Shown: one piece after another, positions 17,204 to 26,552 of the stretch
Layout: each line of letters starts with the position of its first letter
How positions within the stretch are numbered: the stretch's first letter is position 1
From: JAAYGT01 sp050252075
GTDB taxonomy: Bacteria; Pseudomonadota; Gammaproteobacteria; Burkholderiales; Burkholderiaceae_B
Assembly: GCA_050252075.1 (NCBI GenBank)
Contig: JBFWLP010000002.1
Coordinates: 1 to 64,000, forward strand
Direction: 5' to 3'
Length of the DNA: 64,000 nucleotides
Notes under the pieces: generated by a model
Seen by the model: the letters and a program-made list of their open reading frames with translations, nothing else
Databases searched by the model: none
What the model was told of the DNA's origin: nothing
Program-made: the position numbers and the translations under genes

Positions 17204-17743
17204 ATGCATGTATTGACACGACACCTGAACGCCACGGCATTTGCTTGCGATGCGGGCGTGCTGCCCACCTTGACCCTGCCGTTTCAACGGCGCCGGCGCA
17301 GCCGGCAGAAGGTCACGCTGGATAACGGCGAAACCATGGGAATCGCCCTTGATAAGGGATCGGTGCTGTGCCACGGCGATATTCTGGGCACCGCTGAAGG
17401 GCGTTACGTACGGATCAGGGCGGCGCAAGAACATGTTTTGCATGTCAGCGCCGACTCGGCCCAGGCGCTGGCCCGCGCCGCCTATCACCTGGGCAACCGT
17501 CATGTGGCATTGCAAATCAACCCCGACAGCCTGCTGCTGGAGTTTGACGCCGTTCTCGAAGCCATGCTGCAGGGCCTGGCGGGCATTGCCGTGACACAGA
17601 TCAACGCCCCCTTCGAACCCGAGACCGGGGCGTACGGCGGCGGCCACAAACATGGTCACGACGAAACCTTCGACGAAGATTATGCACTGGCCCAGTCGGC
17701 CTACGCCGCCCACGGCCACGGCCACACCCACACTCATACCTAG
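17204..17743 (+). CDS. ureE: Urease accessory nickel chaperone UreE, His-rich tail
   Basis: The 179-residue protein has the N-terminal peptide-binding-like domain (to about 75) and the metal-binding domain with the conserved segment AAYHLGNRHVALQ near 92-104, in which His102 is the expected dimer-interface nickel ligand. The C-terminus (about 147-179) is rich in histidine (HKHGHDE and HGHGHTHTHT), the type of tail that stores several extra Ni ions. UreE hands nickel to UreG. Ten bases separate it from ureC. Confidence 0.96.
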   Translation: MHVLTRHLNATAFACDAGVLPTLTLPFQRRRRSRQKVTLDNGETMGIALDKGSVLCHGDILGTAEGRYVRIRAAQEHVLHVSADSAQALARAAYHLGNRHVALQINPDSLLLEFDAVLEAMLQGLAGIAVTQINAPFEPETGAYGGGHKHGHDETFDEDYALAQSAYAAHGHGHTHTHT

Positions 17744-17747
17744 TGCC

Positions 17748-18437
17748 ATGTCGCCGGTCACATTGTCAGCCCTGCTGCAGCTGAGCTCGCCGTCGCTGCC
17801 GATCGGCGGCTACAGCTACTCGCAGGGCTTTGAAGCGGCGGTGGAACAGGGGCTGGTTCACAATGAAGCCAGCGCCGGCGTCTGGATGACGCAGCAGCTG
17901 GAGCACGTGGTGCAAACCTGCGAGGCGCCGGTATGGGTGTGTCTGCACAAGGCGTGGTCATCGAACGACCTGTCGGCCATCAACCACTGGAACACCTGGT
18001 TTCTGGCCTCACGGGAAACGCGGGAAGTTCGCCGGGAAACGCAACAGATGGGCTGGTCGCTGGTGGGGCTGGCCAAGGAACTGGACTGGCTGGACGAGCC
18101 CGCCGCATCCGCTCTGGCCGGCTGCACCCATGTATCGCTGCCTTGCGCCCATGCCGCCTGCGCGCACGCCTTGGGCATAAGCCGCGATGACGGATTAACG
18201 GCCTATCTTTTCATGTGGCTGGAAAACCAGATCATGGCAGCCATTAAAACCATACCCCTGGGACAAGTCGCCGGCCAGCGGCTTTTGTCGTTGCTGCGCT
18301 CATACCTGCCGCGTGCCTGCCTGCACGCCCTGGAACGGGCCGACGCCACGCCGCCCCGGCTGCAGACCCTTGCCCCGCAGTTCGCCATTCTTGCCGCCCG
18401 GCACGAAACACAGTATTCCCGCTTATTCCGCTCGTAG
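17748..18437 (+). CDS. ureF: Urease accessory protein UreF
   Basis: The 229-residue protein starts MSPVTLSALLQLSSPSLPIG and continues GYSYSQGFEAAVEQGLV, the UreF signature, with the conserved RETREVRRETQQMGWSL stretch near 84-100. UreF bridges UreD and UreG and acts as a fidelity checkpoint for GTPase-driven nickel insertion. ATG at 17748 is four bases after the ureE stop. The open frame extends upstream inside ureE but has no family content there. Confidence 0.95.
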   Translation: MSPVTLSALLQLSSPSLPIGGYSYSQGFEAAVEQGLVHNEASAGVWMTQQLEHVVQTCEAPVWVCLHKAWSSNDLSAINHWNTWFLASRETREVRRETQQMGWSLVGLAKELDWLDEPAASALAGCTHVSLPCAHAACAHALGISRDDGLTAYLFMWLENQIMAAIKTIPLGQVAGQRLLSLLRSYLPRACLHALERADATPPRLQTLAPQFAILAARHETQYSRLFRS

Positions 18438-18484
18438 GCGTTCCTTGAACGGACGCCCGCCATTTCGAGCACTCATCAGGACAA

Positions 18485-19144
18485 ATGATCATGACTTCCG
18501 CCACCGCTTCAGCTACTCGTTCGCAACGTACCAAGCCCCTGCCGCCGCTACGCGTGGGGGTGGGAGGACCGGTAGGCTCAGGCAAAACTACCTTGCTGGA
18601 AATGCTCTGCAAAGCCATGTCGCCGCATTACGACATCGTGGCGATTACCAACGACATCTACACCAAAGAGGATCAGCGGCTTCTAACGTTGTCGGGCGCT
18701 CTTCCCGCCGAACGCATCATGGGGGTGGAAACCGGAGGCTGCCCGCATACCGCGATTCGGGAAGATGCCTCGATCAACCTGGAGGCCATCGATCGCATGC
18801 TTCAGCAGTTTCCCGACGCGGACATTGTGTTCGTGGAGTCGGGCGGAGACAATCTGGCCGCCACATTCAGCCCGGAGCTGTCGGACCTGACAATTTATGT
18901 GATCGACGTGGCGGCCGGCGAGAAAATTCCGCGCAAGGGGGGGCCGGGAATCACAAAGTCGGATTTGCTGGTGATCAACAAAACCGATCTGGCACCCTAT
19001 GTGGGTGCCAGCCTGGATATCATGCGCCAGGACACGTTGCGCATGCGGGCGGACCGCCCTTTCGTGATGGGCAGCATCAAGAGCGAAAACGGCCTGCAGG
19101 AAATTATCCGGTTCATCGAAAAGGAAGGCCTGCTGGCCGGCTGA
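18485..19144 (+). CDS. ureG: Urease accessory GTPase UreG
   Basis: The 219-residue SIMIBI GTPase has the P-loop GGPVGSGKTT near 26-35, the metal-binding CPHTAIREDAS at about 86-96, ESGGDNLAATFSPEL near 119 and the guanine motif NKTDLAPYVG near 165. It couples GTP hydrolysis to nickel insertion. It ends the operon. The next gene converges with only 7 bases between stops and no clear terminator. Confidence 0.97.
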   Translation: MIMTSATASATRSQRTKPLPPLRVGVGGPVGSGKTTLLEMLCKAMSPHYDIVAITNDIYTKEDQRLLTLSGALPAERIMGVETGGCPHTAIREDASINLEAIDRMLQQFPDADIVFVESGGDNLAATFSPELSDLTIYVIDVAAGEKIPRKGGPGITKSDLLVINKTDLAPYVGASLDIMRQDTLRMRADRPFVMGSIKSENGLQEIIRFIEKEGLLAG

Positions 19145-19151
19145 CGCGAGA

Positions 19152-20603
19152 CTACATGCCCAGCATCAAAAGGAACAACAACTGCATGACGTCGGCGGCG
19201 GGCAGCTTGACGCCGTTGATGTCCACCGTGTCGTCCTGATACTGCACCACGGCCCGCGCCGTATCGCCTTTCAGGGTGACATACCCCTGCTGCACCAGCG
19301 ATGCCACGTACTCGTCGAACATGGCCCCGCCGATAGCTTGCATTTCCTGCCGCTCGGCCGGATCGGTGTGTGCCAGCCCCATCAGGTACACCACCATGGG
19401 ACGCGACACGGCCAGCTCCATGCGCACGCTTTTCAGCGCCTGCAGCATGGCCATGCCGGTATCGGCCTGCCCGGGAGGCGTCGACGGCGGCGACAGCAAC
19501 ACCTGTGCATTGAAGACGCTTTCTCCGGCGGCGGTTTTCCACACGACCGGTTCCAGGGTGAGCGAGGGATTGGCGGCCAGCACCGCCAGCAGTTTTTCGT
19601 GCAGGGTGCGCTCGTCGTCGGGGGTCATGGATTCCATGCCCATCCCTTGCGCCTCGAGCCGGGACTCAATGGCGTCATACACCGATGCCAGCTCGCCCAG
19701 CGCGCGATAGGCTACGTTATCCACCCGGCCGGCCAGTGTCATGCTGCCCAGACTGTCCTTGCCGAACAATACTTCGCCCAGATCGTAACGCATGCCGGCG
19801 CTGAGCAGGCTGTCACCCTGTTTTGATTCCATCGACGCGATCAGACGGCGCACCACCACGTCGTGCTCGACCTCCTGGTCGTGCAGGCGAACGGTATCGA
19901 CCGTAAGCTTCAATTCCGATTGCTGGCCCGCGGACGATTGCCGCCGGCTGGTCGAATTCAGGTCGATGCCACGCAACAGGGCTTCGTTTCCCGCATCGTC
20001 ACGCACCCCCAGTTGCCCGAACCGGCCTTGTACCGTGGAGGCGGCAAGATTGTCGGTGAGCTGAACTGTCATTTCGCCCCCGCTGAAACCCAGGGTTTCG
20101 TCCTGCTGCTGCAACTCAAGCGCGCGAAACTGCAGGGTGGAAAAAACATTGCCGGCCAGGTCAATGCGGCTCTGGGCCGTCATCCAGGGTTGCATCTGGG
20201 CCGCAGATTCCGTCCAGCCCAGAAAGTCGGCCGGCTTGTCCAGCCGCGCACGGCTTACCGCCAGCATTGGGGCAAGTTCACCGGCCGACACCCGTGACCA
20301 GGGAAACGGGCCGTGCTCCAGCGCGTCGTTAAGGACCAGGGCATAGGGCCGGCCTTCGAAATCTTCCCCGGACAGCCGATACTGAACCGACGACGAGAAC
20401 CATCCCCGATCGTAATGCACGATGTCGAACCGCACGGGCGCCTGAACCAATGGCTGGGCGTAGACCGAGGCGATGTTCGCATTGGCTGTTTCAATAGTCT
20501 GCTGCACCACTTTTTGCGCCTGCAGCCCCAGGTACCAGGAAGCCCCCGTATAGCCAACCGCAGCGACGGCCAACACGCCAATTACAGCCGCACTTTTCTT
20601 CAT
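19152..20603 (-). CDS. YdgA-like protein of the DUF945 family
   Basis: The product has 483 residues. Residues 1-28 form one N-terminal membrane helix or uncleaved signal (MKKSAAVIGVLAVAAVGYTG), followed by the family stretch YDRGWFSSSVQYRL near 63-76. The rest is a beta-rich periplasmic region, with the helical repeats of the family near 240-330, ending in a segment LPAADVMQLLFLLML. YdgA-like proteins are inner-membrane-anchored and periplasmic. No molecular activity is established. It is monocistronic, converging on ureG. Confidence 0.85.
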   Translation of the reverse strand: MKKSAAVIGVLAVAAVGYTGASWYLGLQAQKVVQQTIETANANIASVYAQPLVQAPVRFDIVHYDRGWFSSSVQYRLSGEDFEGRPYALVLNDALEHGPFPWSRVSAGELAPMLAVSRARLDKPADFLGWTESAAQMQPWMTAQSRIDLAGNVFSTLQFRALELQQQDETLGFSGGEMTVQLTDNLAASTVQGRFGQLGVRDDAGNEALLRGIDLNSTSRRQSSAGQQSELKLTVDTVRLHDQEVEHDVVVRRLIASMESKQGDSLLSAGMRYDLGEVLFGKDSLGSMTLAGRVDNVAYRALGELASVYDAIESRLEAQGMGMESMTPDDERTLHEKLLAVLAANPSLTLEPVVWKTAAGESVFNAQVLLSPPSTPPGQADTGMAMLQALKSVRMELAVSRPMVVYLMGLAHTDPAERQEMQAIGGAMFDEYVASLVQQGYVTLKGDTARAVVQYQDDTVDINGVKLPAADVMQLLFLLMLGM

Positions 20604-20778
20604 TCTTTACGTTCCAGAGCAGCGGCGCCGACAAAAAATGCGCCTGTTAGTGTTGTTCGCATTTAACCACGAACCGGTCCGGCCCCGTTCAGGATTTTCG
20701 CGATGCCGGATTGTCAAAACCGCAACGCATCACCTACTATTTGCATCAATCTCACTTTACCGACAGGATGAGCCGGAC

Positions 20779-21396
20779 ATGCCTCAAACCCTTGATTTTT
20801 ACTTTGAATTCTCGTCGCCTTACGGGTACTTCGCCAGCACAGGGATCGAAGCGCTCGGCGCGGAAATCGGCTGCACGGTGACCTGGCATCCCATTTTGCT
20901 GGGCCCCATGTTCAAGGCCATGGGTTCGGCACCGCTGGTCGAGATACCCATGAAGGGTGACTACGCCCGTCTCGATTTCGCCCGCACGGCCCGGCTTTTC
21001 AACCTGCCGTATCGCCATCCGGATCCGTTTCCCATCGCCACGGTCGGCGCAGCACGCGCCGCCCTATACGTTCGGGAAAACCACCCCGACCAGGTCGCTG
21101 CCTTTGTGAAGCGCGTGTACCATGCCTACTTTGCGCTTGGCCGGCCCATTTCCGACACCCAGGTTGTGCTGGACATTGCTTCGGAGATGGGGCTGGATGC
21201 CGCACAAATAGCCAATGGCATCGCCGGCGACGCCATCAAGGGCCTGCTGAAAACCGAAGTGGAACAGGCCATGGCCAAAGGCGTCTTCGGTTCACCCTTC
21301 ATGATCATCGGAAATGAGCCTTTCTGGGGCTTTGACCGTTTCGATCACATCCGGCGCTGGATAAAACAAGAGGGCGCCACCGGAACGCCCACCTGA
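20779..21396 (+). CDS. DsbA-fold 2-hydroxychromene-2-carboxylate isomerase family protein
   Basis: The 205-residue protein is a thioredoxin-fold kappa-GST-like enzyme. Its start YFEFSSPYGYFAS carries a serine motif in place of the CxxC of DsbA, as in the NahD isomerase family, and the later segments AKGVFGSPFMIIGNEPFWG and DRFDHIRRW are characteristic. NahD acts in naphthalene breakdown using glutathione, but no naphthalene genes are nearby, so the natural substrate is unknown. ATG at 20779 was preferred to earlier in-frame starts because it begins the conserved domain. It converges with maiA. Confidence 0.85.
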   Translation: MPQTLDFYFEFSSPYGYFASTGIEALGAEIGCTVTWHPILLGPMFKAMGSAPLVEIPMKGDYARLDFARTARLFNLPYRHPDPFPIATVGAARAALYVRENHPDQVAAFVKRVYHAYFALGRPISDTQVVLDIASEMGLDAAQIANGIAGDAIKGLLKTEVEQAMAKGVFGSPFMIIGNEPFWGFDRFDHIRRWIKQEGATGTPT

Positions 21397-21420
21397 CACA
21401 CTACCGGCGCCAAGACCGGC

Positions 21421-22068
21421 TCACCCCTCGGCGTCCGGCTGATTCTCGGGCGCCGCCAGACGAAAGGCCTCGAGCTGGCGACAAGCTGCGTCGATGCGAA
21501 CCAGGGTTGGCATAGCGGAAAGATCGCATTCGAAACGGCGGGCGTTGGCCATCTGTGGAACCAGGCACACATCGGCCAACGTCGGTGTGTCTCCGAAACA
21601 ATACTTGCCCGTCGATGCCGACCGCGCCAGCAAGGTTTCCAGGCTGCCCAGCCCCACATCGATCCAGTGACGGTACCACGCCAGCTTTTGCGCTTCGGTG
21701 GCGCCCAGCTCGTGGACCAGGTATTTCAATACACGCAGATTGTTCAAGGGGTGGATATCGCAGGCAATAGTCTGCATGAATGCCCGCACCCGCGCACGAT
21801 CAGCCGCTGCGCGAGGCAGCAGGGCCGGTTCGGGGTGTTTTTCTTCCAGATATTCCAGAATGGCCACCGACTGGCCCACCGTAAGCTCGCCGTCTTGCAA
21901 TGTGGGAATGAGATGGGTGGGGTTGAGCGCCTCGTACTCTGCAGAAAACTGCTGGCCGCCGTCACGAACCAAACTCACAATTTCCTTGTCGTAGTCAAGG
22001 CCCTTGTAATGCAAGGCGATGCGAACGCGGTAAGCGGCGGAACTGCGAAAGTAGCCATAAAGCTTCAT
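21421..22068 (-). CDS. maiA: Maleylacetoacetate isomerase (zeta-class glutathione transferase)
   Basis: The 215-residue protein starts MKLYGYFRSSAAYRVRIALH, with the zeta-class serine motif (SSAAYRVRIAL) that activates glutathione. It continues with NPTHLIPTLQDG near 48-59, SVAILEYLEEKHPEPALLP near 66-84 and the C-terminal FGDTPTLADVCLVPQ. Zeta GSTs isomerise maleylacetoacetate or maleylpyruvate in tyrosine or gentisate breakdown. The rest of those pathways is not in the window. The ATG overlaps the ispH stop (ATGA), so it is coupled to ispH. Confidence 0.88.
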   Translation of the reverse strand: MKLYGYFRSSAAYRVRIALHYKGLDYDKEIVSLVRDGGQQFSAEYEALNPTHLIPTLQDGELTVGQSVAILEYLEEKHPEPALLPRAAADRARVRAFMQTIACDIHPLNNLRVLKYLVHELGATEAQKLAWYRHWIDVGLGSLETLLARSASTGKYCFGDTPTLADVCLVPQMANARRFECDLSAMPTLVRIDAACRQLEAFRLAAPENQPDAEG

Positions 22069-23036
22069 GACGTTTTCTCCTGTATTTTGCGGGATAGCTC
22101 TTTGGGCAGCGGAAACGATACATTCTCGACCGCCCCTTCCAGGGTTCTGACCGACGCCGCCCCCAGGGACTTCAGGCGTTCGATCACCTGCTCTACCAGT
22201 ACCTCGGGCGCCGACGCACCGGCCGTCACGCCGATACGACGGGCGCCCTGCAACCACTGCGGGTCGATCATGTCGGGCGTATCGATAAGAAACGCCCGGG
22301 CTCCCTTGCGTTCCGCCACCTCGCGCAGCCGATTTGAATTGGAGCTGTTCGTGCTGCCCACCACCAGCACCAGATCGCATTGCGGCGCCATGATCTTCAC
22401 GGCGTCTTGCCGGTTCTGGGTGGCGTAGCAAATATCGCTTTTCTTGGGCTCGATGATCGAGGGAAAACGGTCGCGCAGTGCCTGCGCAACGGCGGCTGCG
22501 TCGTCGACCGACAAGGTGGTCTGGGTGACAAACGCCAGATTGTCGGGGTTGATCACGGCGAGCTCGGCGACGTCTTGCACCGTTTCCACCAGGTACATGC
22601 CGCCATCGGCCTGGCCCAGGGTTCCCTCGACTTCGGGATGCCCCTTGTGCCCGATCATGATGATCTCGCGCCCGGCCTGACGCATGCGGGCAACCTCGAT
22701 GTGCACTTTGGTCACCAGCGGACATGTGGCATCGAATATTTTCAGCCCCATGCCGGCCGCCTGATCGCGCACCGCCCGGGAGACACCGTGCGCCGAGAAC
22801 ACCACAATGGCACCCGCCGGCGCCTGATCCAGCTCGTCGATGAATATGGCCCCTTTTTGCCGCAGGTCTTGAACGACGTAGCGGTTGTGAACGATTTCGT
22901 GGCGCACGTAAATAGGCGCCCCGTGCAGCTCAAGCGCACGTTCGACGATATCGATTGCCCGGTCGACACCGGCACAGAAGCCACGCGGCTGAGCCAGCAC
23001 GACATCGATACCGGCCGAAGTGAACGATGCAGTCAT
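22065..23036 (-). CDS. ispH: 4-hydroxy-3-methylbut-2-enyl diphosphate reductase
   Basis: The 323-residue enzyme makes isopentenyl and dimethylallyl diphosphate, the last step of the MEP pathway. The three cysteines for the Fe-S cluster are visible in PRGFCAGVDRA (near 22), DATCPLVTKVH (near 104) and DICYATQNRQ (near 206). The substrate motif VGSTNSSNSNRL is near 234. It overlaps the end of the FkpB-like gene by one base, as seen in many proteobacteria where fkpB/slpA precedes ispH. Confidence 0.97.
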   Translation of the reverse strand: MTASFTSAGIDVVLAQPRGFCAGVDRAIDIVERALELHGAPIYVRHEIVHNRYVVQDLRQKGAIFIDELDQAPAGAIVVFSAHGVSRAVRDQAAGMGLKIFDATCPLVTKVHIEVARMRQAGREIIMIGHKGHPEVEGTLGQADGGMYLVETVQDVAELAVINPDNLAFVTQTTLSVDDAAAVAQALRDRFPSIIEPKKSDICYATQNRQDAVKIMAPQCDLVLVVGSTNSSNSNRLREVAERKGARAFLIDTPDMIDPQWLQGARRIGVTAGASAPEVLVEQVIERLKSLGAASVRTLEGAVENVSFPLPKELSRKIQEKTS

Positions 23037-23512
23037 TACAGTACTCCCAGCAAGGAAACTTCGAGGTGCAGATCGACACCGGCCAATGGGTGATTGAAAT
23101 CAAACAGTACACGGTCGGCCTGGATGTCTTTCAGAACGCCGGAGTAGCGCCCGCCGTTGGGCGCGGAAAACTCGATGAGCTCGCCGGGCTGAAAGACCTG
23201 ATCGGGGTCGGCGTGCTGGTCGAACAATGCCCGGCTGACCCACTGCAGCAGCTCGGGGTTGCGTTCACCGTAGGCTTGCGCCGCCGGCAGGTCGACAGTG
23301 AAGTGCTCACCCTCGGCGCGGCCGATGAGAGCCTGTTCCATACCCTCGGCCCATTGGCCCACCCCCAGCTGCAGGGTTGCGGGGCGTCCGGTGAACGTAT
23401 CGGCGAACACCGAACCCCACGCCGGGCCTGAGGCCAGCTCAATGCGATAGTGGAGTGTCACGTAGGAATCAGGACGGACAAAAACGTTCGCCCCCGTCGT
23501 TGAAGAGTTCAA
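23036..23512 (-). CDS. fkpB: FKBP-type peptidyl-prolyl isomerase, SlpA/FkpB-like
   Basis: The product has 158 residues. It begins the FKBP fold at about residue 17 (YVTLHYRIELASG), has the flap insert typical of SlyD/FkpB proteins (residues about 75-130) and the motif DFNHPLAGVDLHLEVSLL at the end. The open frame begins with TTG at 23512. The Shine-Dalgarno sequence there is weak and the true start is uncertain. It forms an operon fkpB-ispH-maiA and is divergent from radC. Confidence 0.88.
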   Translation of the reverse strand: MNSSTTGANVFVRPDSYVTLHYRIELASGPAWGSVFADTFTGRPATLQLGVGQWAEGMEQALIGRAEGEHFTVDLPAAQAYGERNPELLQWVSRALFDQHADPDQVFQPGELIEFSAPNGGRYSGVLKDIQADRVLFDFNHPLAGVDLHLEVSLLGVL

Positions 23513-23562
23513 AATCTGTCACCGTAGAGGTTCGTTGCGAAACCCTCATTTTAGAGCGAGTT

Positions 23563-24252
23563 ATGGACACCATGGCGAACCTGACCAAGAAACCCTCTTC
23601 TTCCGAACGCCCCCGGGAGCGTCTGCTGGCACACGGCGTGGGTGTGCTGACCACCGCCGAGCTGCTGGCCATTGTGCTGCGCACCGGCCTGAAGGGCTGC
23701 AACGCGGTCGCCCTGGGGCAGCATTTGCTGGACCGGTTCAGCGGTCTTCGCCCGCTATTGGCATCAGACATCGCCACGCTGACGGCTGTACCGGGCCTGG
23801 GACTGGCCAAGGCCTGCGAGCTGGCGGCGATCAACGAACTGAACCGCCGTGCGCTGAGCGAGGCGCTGAAGATCGGCGAGCTGCTGAATCACCCCCAGCG
23901 TGTGCGCGAGTATTGTCTGGCGCTGCTGGGACACCTGAGCATCGAGCACTGCATCGCCCTGTTTCTGGACAACCAGCTGCGGCTGATCACCACCGAGGAG
24001 ATCTCGCGAGGCACGCTGACACAGGCGTCGGTGTATCCCCGGGAAATCATCAAGTCGGGCCTGAAACACCATGCAGCCGCCCTGATTCTGGCACACAACC
24101 ACCCGTCGGGCGTTGCCGAGCCCAGCCAGGCCGATCTGGCGCTGACACAGCACCTGAAGAAAGCGTTGGCTCTGGTCGACATCCGGCTGCTGGACCACTT
24201 GATCGTTGCCGACAAGCACACCATTTCGCTGGCTGAACGAGGACAGCTGTAG
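23563..24252 (+). CDS. radC: RadC/JAB-domain protein
   Basis: The 229-residue protein has an N-terminal helix-hairpin-helix-like part (SSSERPRERLLAHGVGVLTT, LLAIVLRTGLKGCN) and a C-terminal JAMM metalloprotease-like domain with HNHPSG at 178-183 followed by Asp191, giving the H-x-H-x10-D zinc site. The role of RadC in DNA metabolism remains unproven. ATG at 23563 gives the usual family length. An ATG three codons later is also possible. Confidence 0.92.
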   Translation: MDTMANLTKKPSSSERPRERLLAHGVGVLTTAELLAIVLRTGLKGCNAVALGQHLLDRFSGLRPLLASDIATLTAVPGLGLAKACELAAINELNRRALSEALKIGELLNHPQRVREYCLALLGHLSIEHCIALFLDNQLRLITTEEISRGTLTQASVYPREIIKSGLKHHAAALILAHNHPSGVAEPSQADLALTQHLKKALALVDIRLLDHLIVADKHTISLAERGQL

Positions 24253-24278
24253 CCTGCACGCCACCGTACGGCACAACC

Positions 24279-24308
24279 TTGCACAACAAAGCTGGAATAC
24301 GCTAAAAT
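24279..24308 (+). promoter_or_regulatory. Candidate sigma-70 promoter of rpmE
   Basis: TTGCAC (24279-24284), 18 bases, TAAAAT (24303-24308). Both boxes are good and the predicted start near 24315 leaves a leader of about 105 nt before rpmE. Confidence 0.5.
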
Positions 24309-24418
24309 TGCCTGTTACCTTGGATACGTTGCTATCGTTTTTACCTGCGTTTAGTGTTTGAACGTTGGGTGCTTGAACGTTTGGCTGGCGACCCTAAATT
24401 TTCCTACAGGATGAAATA

Positions 24419-24682
24419 ATGAAAGAAGGCATTCACCCCGAATACCGCGAGGTTGTGTTTCTGGACCAGCAAACGGGCACGAAATTTGTTTCCCGCTCCA
24501 CTTTGAACAGCCGCGAAACCATCGAACTTGACGGAAAAACCTACCCGCTGTTCAAGTGCGACGTTACCTCTGAGTCGCACCCCTTCTACACCGGCGCACA
24601 AACCCGCATCGTTGAAACCGGCCGTGTCGAGAAATTCCGCGCCCGTTTCGCCCGCACCGCCGGCACCGTTCGCAAAGGGTAA
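24419..24682 (+). CDS. rpmE2: 50S ribosomal protein bL31, type B (zinc-free form)
   Basis: The 87-residue protein starts MKEGIHPEYREVVFLDQQTG and has the type B length and sequence (TLNSRETIELDGKTYPLFKC, SHPFYTGAQTRIVETG). It lacks the CxxC zinc ribbon of type A bL31 and has a single Cys. In bacteria with two copies the type B copy is induced under zinc limitation, but in many betaproteobacteria it is the main form. Here no Zur box was evident upstream. A strong terminator follows. Confidence 0.96.
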   Translation: MKEGIHPEYREVVFLDQQTGTKFVSRSTLNSRETIELDGKTYPLFKCDVTSESHPFYTGAQTRIVETGRVEKFRARFARTAGTVRKG

Positions 24683-24728
24683 TTTCCCCGCAACAGCCAG
24701 CAACGCCGGTTTTACCGGTTACGAACAT

Positions 24729-24756
24729 GAAAAGGCGGCCTCTGTGCCGCCTTTTC
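24729..24756 (+). terminator. Rho-independent terminator after rpmE2
   Basis: AAAAGGCGGC, loop CTCTGT, GCCGCCTTTT is a perfect 10-bp stem ending in a T-run, 47 bases after the rpmE2 stop. The flanking A- and T-runs make it potentially bidirectional. Confidence 0.88.
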
Positions 24757-24785
24757 ATTTAACATACGGCCATTGTTTGCTTAGC

Positions 24786-26552
24786 GTGCCGCTTGTGTCC
24801 CCCAGTACCTCCCGATCCACCCCCGCGCGTCTCACCGCCACCGCCACAGTCAAGCTGTCGCGGCCGTTTTTGTTTGTCGTCGGCCTGATCTACATCCTGG
24901 CCGGTCTGTTTTTCCGGGATCCATGGAAAACCGACGATGTCGTCGGCCTGGCCACCATGATGACCGCCGCCCGCGACGCCGGCGATGCGTTTCTGCTGCC
25001 GCAGATCGGGGTGCTGGCCCATGCCCAGGACGGCCCGCTGGTTACCTGGATAGGCGCAATCTGCATCTGGGTGTTTGCCCCTTTCTTCCAGCTGTTCACC
25101 ACCCCGCTCGACGCCACCATCATTGCCTCGCGGCTGCCCAATTTTCTGTGGTTCGGCCTGCTGACGGCCTCGGTATGGTACGGCACCTATCTGCTGGGGC
25201 GGCGTCCCGAACCTCAGCCGCTGGCGCTACCGTTCGGCGGCGAGCCCACCGTGCGCGACTACGGCCGCATGATCGCCGACGCCGCCCTGCTGCTGATCGT
25301 GGCCACGGTCGGCATTGTCTGGCGTATGCACGAGACCTCCGAGGTTCCGGCAATCATTGCCTTTCAGGCGCTGGCCTATTATTCGGTCGCCCGCATGCTG
25401 GATCACCCGCTGTCGGGCGCTGTCACGCTGGGCCTGGCCCTGGCGGGGGCGTTGCTGAGCCGGGGCTTTATCGGCGCCCTGCCCATTGTTCTTGCCGTCC
25501 TTTTTATTTTCGCGGCCGACACCGGCCCGCTGCGACGTCAGCGGCGCTGGCTGTGGGTTACGCTGGCGCTGGTCGTGGCGGCCGGGCTGTCGTGGTGGAT
25601 ACCCGCCACCCGTGCCAGCGAGTACTGGACTGAAAACTGGCTGCACTGGAACCTGAGCTCGTTCACCTGGCCGCATCTGCCGGAAATGCTCAGCATCCTG
25701 CGCGACCTGCCCTGGTTCCTGTGGCCCACCTGGCCGTTCGCGCTGATGGCGCTGTGGCAATGGCGCGACTGGCTGAAAGCGCCGCATATATGGATTCCAC
25801 TGATGCTGCTGGTCTGGCCGTTGGTGGTCATGCTTTTTCTGGCCGACGCATTCGAACCCGAATACAGCCTCATGGCCGTGCCCGCCGCCGTCCTCGCCGC
25901 ATTTGCCCTGCCGACGCTGCGACGCGGTGTGGTCAATTCGCTCGACTGGTTTGCCGTCATGTGTTTCTCACTGACCACAGCCACGGTCTGGCTGGGCTGG
26001 ATTGCCCTGCAAACCGGCCATCCGGAACAAATCGCGCAAAATATCGCACGCCAGACCACAGGGTACAACGTCATCATTTCCTGGCCGGCCGTGGCAATTG
26101 CCGCGCTGGGTACAGTCGCCTGGGTTCTTTTGGTGCGCTGGCGGCTGCTGACCAAGCCGGCCGGGCTTTGGCGAGGCACAGTGCTGTCGGCCGGCGGACT
26201 GATCGTCACGTGGCTTTTGCTGGTCACCCTGTGGATGCCCGCACTCGATTACGTGCGCAGCTATCGCGACGTTTCGGCCCAATTGGCAGCCGCGCTGCAA
26301 ACCCATCAGCGAGCCAATGAATGCGTGCGCACGCACGGCCTGGGAACCGGGCAGCGGGCCTCCTTCCTGGTGTTCAACAACATTGATTTCAAGTACGACG
26401 CGTCATGCACGCTGGTTGTGCAACAAACCACCAACCATAACCTGGCCGACGGCACGGCCGCATTTGCCGGCACAGGAACCGTACTCTGGGTAGGTCGGCG
26501 CGGCGCTGACCGGCACGAGGTATTCCGCCTGCTGCGCCTGGGTGCCCAGTGA
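24786..26552 (+). CDS. ArnT-like membrane glycosyltransferase (GT-C, PMT family)
   Basis: The product has about 588 residues with around 11-12 membrane helices. A periplasmic first loop with the acidic motif DPWKTDDVVGLATM (near residues 42-55) resembles the catalytic Asp region of ArnT/PMT enzymes, which move a sugar from undecaprenyl phosphate onto lipid A or another acceptor. The start is uncertain: GTG at 24786 or GTG at 24795. The longer frame reaches back into rpmE2 and is not credible before the terminator. The next gene overlaps it by 4 bases (GTGA). The acceptor is unknown. Confidence 0.8.
   Translation: MPLVSPSTSRSTPARLTATATVKLSRPFLFVVGLIYILAGLFFRDPWKTDDVVGLATMMTAARDAGDAFLLPQIGVLAHAQDGPLVTWIGAICIWVFAPFFQLFTTPLDATIIASRLPNFLWFGLLTASVWYGTYLLGRRPEPQPLALPFGGEPTVRDYGRMIADAALLLIVATVGIVWRMHETSEVPAIIAFQALAYYSVARMLDHPLSGAVTLGLALAGALLSRGFIGALPIVLAVLFIFAADTGPLRRQRRWLWVTLALVVAAGLSWWIPATRASEYWTENWLHWNLSSFTWPHLPEMLSILRDLPWFLWPTWPFALMALWQWRDWLKAPHIWIPLMLLVWPLVVMLFLADAFEPEYSLMAVPAAVLAAFALPTLRRGVVNSLDWFAVMCFSLTTATVWLGWIALQTGHPEQIAQNIARQTTGYNVIISWPAVAIAALGTVAWVLLVRWRLLTKPAGLWRGTVLSAGGLIVTWLLLVTLWMPALDYVRSYRDVSAQLAAALQTHQRANECVRTHGLGTGQRASFLVFNNIDFKYDASCTLVVQQTTNHNLADGTAAFAGTGTVLWVGRRGADRHEVFRLLRLGAQ

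Noticed and set aside
21421..22725. A 434-codon frame joining the 3' part of ispH to maiA
   Set aside because: It reads through ispH in another frame before the maiA ATG. The GST family start is at 22068.
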